A DNA stretch of 64,000 nt from NCBI RefSeq assembly GCF_035751725.1, contig NZ_CP142104.1:2294001-2358000 (forward strand), given 5' to 3'. The notes below the pieces were generated by a model that saw only the letters and a list, made by a program, of their open reading frames with translations, made no database searches and was not told where the DNA came from. Position numbers and translations under genes: made by a program. How positions within the stretch are numbered: position 1 is the first letter of the stretch; every line of letters starts with the position of its first letter. The DNA is from Pseudomonas frederiksbergensis (GTDB lineage Bacteria; Pseudomonadota; Gammaproteobacteria; Pseudomonadales; Pseudomonadaceae). Positions 1-6,433 of the stretch are shown here, in pieces.

Positions 1-1742
1 AACTGCACCGAGGCACCTATGCGCGACTGCGAGCGCTGATCAAAGCGCTGCCCGCCAATACCCGATTGTTCGATGAGCCCGGCCTGATGCTGGCGCTTTC
101 GCAAGCGCTGGGGGTGGGCGATCCGTCTTTGTTTATCGCCTTTGCCATCCAATACGGGCTTTGTGTCGGCACGTTGATCGAGTTCGAGCAGGACAACCCG
201 GGCGCCATCCGCCTGCGCCAAGCGTTGGAGTCCGGCGAGAAAGTCAGCGCCTACATGATCACCGAAATCGGTGGCAGCAACAGTCAGATTGCCAATCGTA
301 CCGAGGCTGTCTTTGATCCCGCGAGTAGGTCCTTCACCTTGCATACCCCGGATAACGGTGCGCTTAAATTTACCAATGTGGGGATCAGTGACCAGCCCAA
401 GATCGGCGTCGTGTGCGCACGCTTGAAAATGGATGGCCGGGACTGCGGTGTCTATCCTTTTGCCTTCGATATCAGCGATCATCGAGGCCCTCGTCCGGGC
501 GTGCGGTTGTCTTCCCCGGCAGAAATCCCCCTGGTTCCCTTCGATTACGGATTGGCGGGATTCGATCATGTGCATCTACCCTATTGCGCTTGGTTGTCCG
601 GGACAGCCTCCATCGATGAACAAGGCGTCTTGCATGATCCGCTCTCCCATCCGGACGAGCGGCTCGTCCGTACGCTAGTGGCACCTGCGCATGTCTGGGC
701 CATGGCAGCAACAGCCATGTGTGCGGTGGCCCGTGCCAGTGTCGGGCTGGCCCTGAGTCATTCTTTACGCCGTTCCACGATGGCGCGTATTGGCGCCGAT
801 GTCAGTTTGCTGAGCTACAGTACCCAACGTCGCGCGCTGTTCGCTGCCTTGGCGACCACTTACGTCACCACCTGCCAGGTCAATCATGAAGTTGAAGGTT
901 GGATGCAAAGAGTGCGCGAGCGGACCACGCGACGCACCGCCGATGCCTCGGCCTTGACCTGGGCGCCGTGGTCCAGCGCGAACCGATCGTTGGCGCTGAG
1001 CAAGGCATTGTGTACCTGGGCGGTCGAGCAAGTGATCAGCGAGTGTAGGCTTCGTTGCGGTGTAGCGGGTGATCTGACCTTGAATCGTTTCATGGAATAC
1101 GAGGGGCTGGCCCACGTATTCAATGACGCCGGCGGCAATAATTTGCTGATCGTACTGGACACCGCCAAAAGCTTAAGTGCGTTACCTCTCGACGTGCCCC
1201 CGGTATTTTCCGGGAGTGCTCGATTATTGGAGCCCGAATATTGGTTATTCTTGTTTCGCACACGCGAATACCGGTTGATCAGCCGTCTCAAGGCGGACGT
1301 CGAAGCCGCTGAAGTACGGGGCTGCGACCCAATGCAGGTGTGGAATCCGTTATTGGTCGGCGCCCGGGCCGTGGGCGAGGCGCATGGTTTGCGTCTGTTT
1401 CTTGAAAGTGCGCTGCAGGCCTTGGCGGTCGTTACCCAACCTCAAGTGGAAAAAATGCTGGGGGATTTGACCACTCTGTTTGTGCTCGAACGTATCGAGC
1501 AGCATGCCGCTTGGTTCATAAGCGAAGGATTGCTTGGGCTGGAAATGTACCGTCAGTTGGAAGGCAAGATAACGGTGCTGTGCGACCAACTGGCGCAACA
1601 CGCACCGCAATGGATCGCAGCATTCGGTTACCCGAAGGATGCAACGCAGGCTCCCATCGGAGACGACATGGATTCTGCAGAGGCTTTGGCCAGTGCCCTG
1701 CACTGGACGACGGGTTCCCGCCCTCGGGGGGCACCTCAATGA
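1..1742 (+). CDS. Acyl-CoA oxidase/dehydrogenase-like flavoprotein, 5' end outside the window
   Basis: The frame is open from base 3 and enters from outside the window, so the N-terminus is missing; about 580 residues are visible. The stretch around 255-390 (ITEIGGSNSQ, then a TEAVFDPASRSFTLHTP-type segment) follows the acyl-CoA oxidase pattern T-E-x-G-H-G-S-N, with flavin- and substrate-contacting strands expected there, but the His of GHGSN is lacking. The C-terminal half is helical as in peroxisomal-type oxidases. In my hand alignment the usual catalytic Glu of the YEG motif falls on a Gly codon at 1131-1133 (DAGGNN), so ordinary alpha,beta-dehydrogenation is doubtful. The downstream DUF4946 gene starts 75 bases later. 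The family call is reasonable; the substrate and activity are unknown. Confidence 0.7.
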   Translation, partial: LHRGTYARLRALIKALPANTRLFDEPGLMLALSQALGVGDPSLFIAFAIQYGLCVGTLIEFEQDNPGAIRLRQALESGEKVSAYMITEIGGSNSQIANRTEAVFDPASRSFTLHTPDNGALKFTNVGISDQPKIGVVCARLKMDGRDCGVYPFAFDISDHRGPRPGVRLSSPAEIPLVPFDYGLAGFDHVHLPYCAWLSGTASIDEQGVLHDPLSHPDERLVRTLVAPAHVWAMAATAMCAVARASVGLALSHSLRRSTMARIGADVSLLSYSTQRRALFAALATTYVTTCQVNHEVEGWMQRVRERTTRRTADASALTWAPWSSANRSLALSKALCTWAVEQVISECRLRCGVAGDLTLNRFMEYEGLAHVFNDAGGNNLLIVLDTAKSLSALPLDVPPVFSGSARLLEPEYWLFLFRTREYRLISRLKADVEAAEVRGCDPMQVWNPLLVGARAVGEAHGLRLFLESALQALAVVTQPQVEKMLGDLTTLFVLERIEQHAAWFISEGLLGLEMYRQLEGKITVLCDQLAQHAPQWIAAFGYPKDATQAPIGDDMDSAEALASALHWTTGSRPRGAPQ

Positions 1743-1817
1743 ATGTTTGATCGATCCGGTGTAGCTCTCGTTGACATGATGCTTCAGACTTCACGATCAG
1801 TCCTTGAGTGCAACGCA

Positions 1818-2348
1818 ATGTTTCGACCGCTTCCTTCGCTGTTCGTCCTGCTGTTTACCGTCGCATCGAGCGTCGACGCGGGGGCCGCCGAACCGCAGGT
1901 TACCTGGCCTCAGGGGTGGATCATCGAATCGCTGCCTGCCGACGCACCGGTCCCAGCCAAAGGCCCCAGCCGGCAGCGCGCCACCAAGAATGATGCTTCG
2001 GGCAATGCCGTGATGGTGATGGAGTTAACCGCGTCACCCGTCGAGCCCGACCATCTCGTCAACTTGCAAGGCGTGCTGCTGGAAATGAGAAAGTCCATAC
2101 AAAAGGATTTTTTCCAGGGCGGCTATCAAAGTGTCTGCAATAAGATTCATGCTTCGGTGTTGGGTGGCGCAAGCGCGTTGGAAACCACTTGCACGATTAC
2201 GCAGAACGGCCGACATGTATTGTCGCAGACCCTTGTCGCGGCACTTAACGAGGGCAATGCCTACGTGTTGTCCTATGCGGGGCAGGCGCAGGTATTCGTA
2301 GAAAGCCAGGATGAAATACAGTCGGTACGAAATAGCCTGAAACTATAA
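1818..2348 (+). CDS. Secreted DUF4946 family protein
   Basis: This 176-residue protein begins with a typical signal peptide (MFRPLPSLFVLLFTVASSV, then a likely cleavage near GAA-EP), which is why the ATG at 1818 is preferred over an in-frame upstream start at 1743. The mature part carries the features I associate with DUF4946 of Pseudomonas: an early VTWPQGW motif, an RQRATKND segment, two cysteines (in QSVCNK and TTCTI) that could form a disulphide, and the ending IQSVRNSLKL. It is expected in the periplasm or outside the cell. No biochemical role is known to me. A strong hairpin terminator follows. Confidence 0.75.
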   Translation: MFRPLPSLFVLLFTVASSVDAGAAEPQVTWPQGWIIESLPADAPVPAKGPSRQRATKNDASGNAVMVMELTASPVEPDHLVNLQGVLLEMRKSIQKDFFQGGYQSVCNKIHASVLGGASALETTCTITQNGRHVLSQTLVAALNEGNAYVLSYAGQAQVFVESQDEIQSVRNSLKL

Positions 2349-2393
2349 GGCTTTCAGCATAATACTTTTGGATTAGCCTTAAAGTTCGGGCAT

Positions 2394-2425
2394 AAAAAAG
2401 CCCTGGTGCAAGCCAGGGCTTTTTG
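2394..2425. terminator. Bidirectional intrinsic terminator
   Basis: The GCCCTGG/CCAGGGC stem is flanked by an A-run on one side and a T-run on the other. It therefore works in both directions between the convergent DUF4946 gene and mvaU. Confidence 0.9.
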
Positions 2426-2438
2426 CATAGTAGTGCGA

Positions 2439-2807
2439 TCAACCACGCAGCCAGGAATCGACGGTGCTCGCGCCGTATTGTTCCTTCCACGCTTTCAGGC
2501 CGCGATGGTTGCCGCCCTTGGTCTCGATCAGTTCACCCGTGTGCGGGTTCTGGTAGACCTTGACGACCCGGGCGCGGCGGGTTTTTGGAGTCTTGGCCGA
2601 CGGCAGACCTGACTTGGAAGGACTTGGGTCGAGGATCGCGATGATGTCACGCAGGCCCTTGCCGTAGGTTTTCATCAGCCCTTGGAGCTTTTCTTCGAAT
2701 TCGATTTCTTTCTTGAGCCCGGCATCATTCTTCAAAGCTTCCAGCTGCGCGAGCTGCTCTTGAAGGGCCTTTTCGGCTTTGCGAAATTCAGCGAGTCTGG
2801 ACAATAT
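2439..2807 (-). CDS. mvaU: MvaU/MvaV-type H-NS family DNA-binding protein
   Basis: This is a xenogeneic silencer of the MvaT family, which coats AT-rich DNA and in Pseudomonas represses genes for secondary metabolites, phages and surface structures. The N-terminus (SRLAEFRKAEKALQEQLAQL) is the coiled-coil oligomerisation region, followed by the conserved LRDIIAILDP linker. The C-terminus holds the DNA-binding core with YQNPHTGE and ETKGGNHRGLKAWK. The overall wording fits MvaU/MvaV better than MvaT. The start is probably the TTG at 2807, with GGAG ten bases upstream, giving 122 residues. Starting from the ATT at 2822 would add five unconserved residues. It is monocistronic and ends at a shared terminator. 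Confidence 0.9.
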   Translation of the reverse strand: MLSRLAEFRKAEKALQEQLAQLEALKNDAGLKKEIEFEEKLQGLMKTYGKGLRDIIAILDPSPSKSGLPSAKTPKTRRARVVKVYQNPHTGELIETKGGNHRGLKAWKEQYGASTVDSWLRG

Positions 2808-3121
2808 AAGTACTCCAATCAAAATAAATGGCTGATACCAACCGCAAACAAAGCTATAAGCCAGGCGCCTTGTAGCGACTCGGTGACTAATGACTCTCCT
2901 GCTATCGGGTCAGGCAGAAAAAATTGTAGTAGTTAATCCGAAAAGTGTAAATCGTAACTTTTTCGTTATGTAACAACAGTTGCCTTTTTCCATCAGTCGG
3001 CGGGACGACGTCAAGCGCTTGGCGACGGAAATTGGCTGTTAAGAGTACTAGATGGCGTAATGAAATCTTGCCCGCTACTGTAGCGGGCAAATAGAAGGCT
3101 TGTAGAAAAGTTAAGCGTGAC
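2808..3121. other. Intergenic region between mvaU and a LysR gene
   Basis: This 314-base stretch is visibly richer in A and T than its surroundings (around 2910-3000), as expected for an H-NS-family promoter that may bind its own product. No reading frame of interest was seen. A perfect 10-bp stem-loop at 3068-3090 sits just past the end of the LysR gene. Confidence 0.5.
3068..3090 (-). terminator. Stem-loop downstream of the LysR gene
   Basis: TTGCCCGCTA and TAGCGGGCAA form a perfect 10-bp stem with a 3-base loop, 32 bases past the LysR stop. There is no clean T-run, so termination is only probable. Confidence 0.5.
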
Positions 3122-3994
3122 TTAAATCGACCGGACTGCCTGGGCCAGCTCGATAAACGCCAGGGTTGCCGGCGAGGCTTGGCGGCTATCGAGCACGGCC
3201 AGGCCGATCTGCCGTGGGACGGGTGGCGACAGGGGGCGAACAACGAACCCAGGGTGCTGGACCAGAGGTAGCGAGCCTTCGGAAACCACGCTCACCGCGT
3301 CGCCACGCGCGACGATGTCGAGTGTACTGAGCAGTTGCGAGCAGCGATAACGTACGTTCGGTGCAAGGCGTGCTGCATTGAACAAGCGCCAGACCAGTTC
3401 CGACGACCCAGCCTCAGTGAGGATGAACGGGTCATCGCACAAGTCCCTGAGCTTTACGCAGGTCTGGTCGGCGAGCGAGTGGGCAGCGGGGAGCAGGGCG
3501 ACCATCTGGTCTTCCACCAGCGCGAACGTATCGAAGCGCTCCTCCGGCAAAACCACGAAACCGACGTCGATTCGCCGTTCATCCAACCACTGGAGCACCT
3601 GGCGGTCCGGGCCCTCGTCGACATGCACTTCGATCCCTGGATGCAATGCACTGAAGCGTTCCAGGATCGCCGGCAACAGCTTCATCGACGATGTCGGGCC
3701 GAACGAGCCGATGCGCAAGGTTCCGCGACGCATGCCGCGGGCGTCTGCGGCTTCCTGGCGCAGGGTGTTGGCCAATCCGAGCATGGCTCGGGCCCGCAGC
3801 AGCAGTTGCTGGCCGATGTCGCTGGGCTCCACCACGGTTTGATGACGCCTGAACAGCTCGACGCCGAGTTCTTGTTCCAGGGATTTGATCGCGTGCGACA
3901 CCGCTGACTGTCCAATACCCAACCGTGTCGCGGCTGCCGTGAAACCACGCAGCTCGGCGACCAGCGAGAAGATCTCGAGTTGGGTAAGGGTCAT
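3122..3994 (-). CDS. LysR family transcriptional regulator
   Basis: This 290-residue protein has the standard LysR layout. A winged helix-turn-helix fills residues 1-60 (LEIFSLVAELRGFTAAA, then GQSAVSHAIKSLEQELGVELF), followed by a linker helix and a two-lobe effector domain starting near TLRIGSFG. The ATG at 3994 fits the family start better than the TTG at 4000. It is transcribed away from the EamA transporter gene at 4082, with 87 bases between them. LysR genes often control the divergent neighbour, so it may regulate that exporter; this is inferred from position only. The inducer is unknown. Confidence 0.88.
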   Translation of the reverse strand: MTLTQLEIFSLVAELRGFTAAATRLGIGQSAVSHAIKSLEQELGVELFRRHQTVVEPSDIGQQLLLRARAMLGLANTLRQEAADARGMRRGTLRIGSFGPTSSMKLLPAILERFSALHPGIEVHVDEGPDRQVLQWLDERRIDVGFVVLPEERFDTFALVEDQMVALLPAAHSLADQTCVKLRDLCDDPFILTEAGSSELVWRLFNAARLAPNVRYRCSQLLSTLDIVARGDAVSVVSEGSLPLVQHPGFVVRPLSPPVPRQIGLAVLDSRQASPATLAFIELAQAVRSI

Positions 3995-4081
3995 GAGCAA
4001 ATACTCATTTTACGATGAGAAGGCATGAGCTGGATGATGACCTATCTGCCCTGATCCAGTAAGCCCCTAGTTCGGTGAATC

Positions 4082-5026
4082 ATGAAGCCCCTTGAACACA
4101 CTGTTGCCGCGCCATCCGACGTTCCGGTCTATTTGAAACTTGCCATGGTCACGATGATCTGGGGCGGGACCTTCGTGGCCGGGCGGATCCTATCCGATGC
4201 CCTGGCGCCGATGCTGGCCGCCAGCGTACGTTTCCTGTTGGCGAGTATCGCGCTGCTGGGGTTTCTCGGCCTGGCGCGCATTTCCCTGGCAAGGCCCAGC
4301 CTGAAACAGGGTGCTCAACTGGTGGTGCTCGGTTTCTTCGGCATTTTCTTCTACAACCTCTGCTTCTTTTATGGCTTGCAATACATCAGCGCATCGCGGG
4401 CCTCGTTGATCGTGGCGTTGAACCCGGCGGTGATCGGGCTGGCTTCGTGGTGGCTCTTCAAGGAACGGCTGGGACGCCTGAAGGTGGCTGGCATTGTCTT
4501 GTGTCTCGGCGGGGCAGGCTTGGTGATCGTCAGTCGAGACCCAACCCTGCTACAAACAGCGGAACACGGCTGGATAGGCGACATGCTGATTTTCGGCTGT
4601 GTGCTGGGCTGGGGTATTTATTCGCTGTTTTCCAGAAGCCTGAATGAGAGCCTTGGCCCGTTGCAGACGGTGACCTGGTCGATCCTGCTGGGCACGCTGA
4701 TGCTCTGGGGAGCGTGTGCAGCGGGCGGGGATATTCGCTTCGCGGCGCTGGCCTCGCTGGACAGTCGACAATGGCTGAGCCTGCTATACCTAGGCGTGCT
4801 GGGCTCGGCCCTGGCCTACATCGCCTGGTATGACGGCATCCGGCGGATGGGCGCGACCCGGTCCGGCGTGTTCATCGCGCTCAATCCGCTCACGGCGGTG
4901 TTGTTGGGCGCCTTGCTATTGGACGAACGGCTCACGGCGCTGATGGGCGTGGGCGGGGGGCTGATCCTGATGGGGATTTTCCTGTGCAACAAACCCCTTG
5001 CGCGGCCGGCGGAAAAGGCGATTTGA
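4082..5026 (+). CDS. EamA/DMT family inner-membrane transporter
   Basis: At 314 residues with about ten hydrophobic segments, this protein shows the two-fold EamA repeat. The first half starts at MVTMIWGGTFVAGRIL and the second at WIGDMLIFGCVLGWGIYSLF. The family exports small metabolites such as amino acids, sugars or drugs, or moves them along gradients. Near the end of each half the PAVIGLASWWLFKERL and NPLTAVLLGALLLDERLT motifs recur, typical of EamA. It lies divergent from a LysR gene, which probably controls it. The substrate cannot be read from the sequence. Confidence 0.88.
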   Translation: MKPLEHTVAAPSDVPVYLKLAMVTMIWGGTFVAGRILSDALAPMLAASVRFLLASIALLGFLGLARISLARPSLKQGAQLVVLGFFGIFFYNLCFFYGLQYISASRASLIVALNPAVIGLASWWLFKERLGRLKVAGIVLCLGGAGLVIVSRDPTLLQTAEHGWIGDMLIFGCVLGWGIYSLFSRSLNESLGPLQTVTWSILLGTLMLWGACAAGGDIRFAALASLDSRQWLSLLYLGVLGSALAYIAWYDGIRRMGATRSGVFIALNPLTAVLLGALLLDERLTALMGVGGGLILMGIFLCNKPLARPAEKAI

Positions 5027-5133
5027 TACCCGAGGCGGACAAATACGGTTACGCTGTGTAGAATCGATTTACGCATATAAGAATAACGTCTTCTGGCAGC
5101 AGAAGCCTCGCCCGCAATAGCCTTGGGTCGACA

Positions 5134-5238
5134 ATGAAGATACTTGGGTTTCAACTGATCTATGGCGATTTCCTCGCCCGCAGCGTCCGCGGTATTTCCT
5201 GCGCGCCGCCGTGCGCCCTCAGCATCACTGGCAACTAA
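5134..5238 (+). CDS. Possible 34-residue peptide upstream of hpd
   Basis: An ATG frame of 34 codons ends 38 bases before hpd. The peptide begins MKILGFQLIYGDFLARS, is hydrophobic to amphipathic at the start and holds two cysteines in a CAPPC motif. The ribosome binding site is weak (GGGT eight bases upstream). It could be a small protein, a leader peptide for hpd or chance. I do not recognise a family. Confidence 0.3.
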   Translation: MKILGFQLIYGDFLARSVRGISCAPPCALSITGN

Positions 5239-5276
5239 CGTTTCTTGTTAATTGATAAGCATGATGAGGCGCCGAC

Positions 5277-6353
5277 ATGGCAGATCTATACGAAAACCCG
5301 ATGGGCCTGATGGGCTTTGAATTCATCGAATTCGCGTCCCCTACGCCCAATACCCTGGAGCCGATCTTCGAGATCATGGGCTTCACCAAAGTGGCCACCC
5401 ACCGCTCCAAGGACGTGCACCTGTATCGCCAGGGCGCGATCAACCTGATCCTCAACAATGAACCCCATAGCGTGGCGTCCTACTTCGCCGCCGAGCACGG
5501 CCCGTCGGTGTGCGGCATGGCGTTCCGGGTCAAGGACTCGCAAAAAGCCTACAAGCGCGCCCTGGAACTCGGCGCCCAGCCGATCCACATCGAGACCGGC
5601 CCTATGGAGCTGAACCTGCCGGCGATCAAGGGCATCGGCGGTGCGCCGCTGTACCTGATCGACCGTTTCGGCGAAGGCAGTTCGATCTACGACATCGACT
5701 TCGTGTTCCTTGAAGGCATCGACCGCAATCCGGCGGGCGCGGGCCTGAAGATTATCGATCACTTGACCCACAACGTGTATCGCGGGCGCATGGCCTACTG
5801 GGCGAATTTCTACGAGAAGCTGTTCAACTTCCGTGAAATTCGCTACTTCGACATCAAGGGCGAATACACCGGCCTGACGTCCAAGGCGATGACCGCTCCG
5901 GATGGCATGATCCGCATCCCGTTGAACGAAGAATCGTCCAAGGGCGCCGGGCAGATCGAAGAGTTCCTGATGCAGTTCAACGGCGAAGGCATCCAGCACG
6001 TGGCGTTCCTCACCGACGACCTGATCAAGACCTGGGACCAGTTGAAGAAAATCGGCATGCGCTTCATGACCGCGCCACCGGACACCTACTACGAGATGCT
6101 CGAAGGCCGCCTGCCGAACCACGGTGAACCGGTGGGTGAATTGCAATCGCGGGGCATTCTGCTGGACGGTGCGTCCGAGCAAGGCGACAAGCGCCTGCTG
6201 CTGCAAATCTTCTCGGAAACCTTGATGGGCCCGGTGTTCTTCGAATTCATCCAGCGCAAGGGCGACGATGGTTTCGGCGAAGGCAACTTCAAGGCACTGT
6301 TCGAGTCGATCGAGCGTGATCAGGTACGTCGTGGTGTGCTCGCGACCGAGTAA
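5277..6353 (+). CDS. hpd: 4-hydroxyphenylpyruvate dioxygenase
   Basis: It converts 4-hydroxyphenylpyruvate and oxygen to homogentisate and CO2, the second step of tyrosine breakdown and the source of pyomelanin precursors. The 358-residue length and nearly every segment match the well-studied P. fluorescens enzyme. It has two vicinal-oxygen-chelate halves. The iron ligands are visible as His in IDHLTHNV (about 162), His in GIQHVAFL (about 240) and Glu in FFEFIQR (about 322). A GAGG ribosome binding site precedes the ATG, and a strong terminator follows, so it is probably a single-gene unit. No other tyrosine catabolism gene is in the window. Confidence 0.97.
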   Translation: MADLYENPMGLMGFEFIEFASPTPNTLEPIFEIMGFTKVATHRSKDVHLYRQGAINLILNNEPHSVASYFAAEHGPSVCGMAFRVKDSQKAYKRALELGAQPIHIETGPMELNLPAIKGIGGAPLYLIDRFGEGSSIYDIDFVFLEGIDRNPAGAGLKIIDHLTHNVYRGRMAYWANFYEKLFNFREIRYFDIKGEYTGLTSKAMTAPDGMIRIPLNEESSKGAGQIEEFLMQFNGEGIQHVAFLTDDLIKTWDQLKKIGMRFMTAPPDTYYEMLEGRLPNHGEPVGELQSRGILLDGASEQGDKRLLLQIFSETLMGPVFFEFIQRKGDDGFGEGNFKALFESIERDQVRRGVLATE

Positions 6354-6364
6354 ACCCTAAAGCT

Positions 6365-6403
6365 AAAAAAGCCCGCCCGGCAGCGATGCCAGGCGGGCTT
6401 TTT
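6365..6403. terminator. Intrinsic terminator after hpd
   Basis: The GCCCGCC/GGCGGGC stem is flanked by A5 and T5, with a small inner GGCA/TGCC hairpin. It also serves the convergent toxin-like gene whose stop is at 6434. Confidence 0.9.
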
Positions 6404-6433
6404 CATGTTCTGGTTGACGCTGCTACTGCACGC

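Noticed and set aside
3068..3090. The perfect hairpin near mvaU as a protein operator
   Set aside because: It lies directly downstream of the LysR stop, where a terminator or RNA end-structure is the simpler reading.
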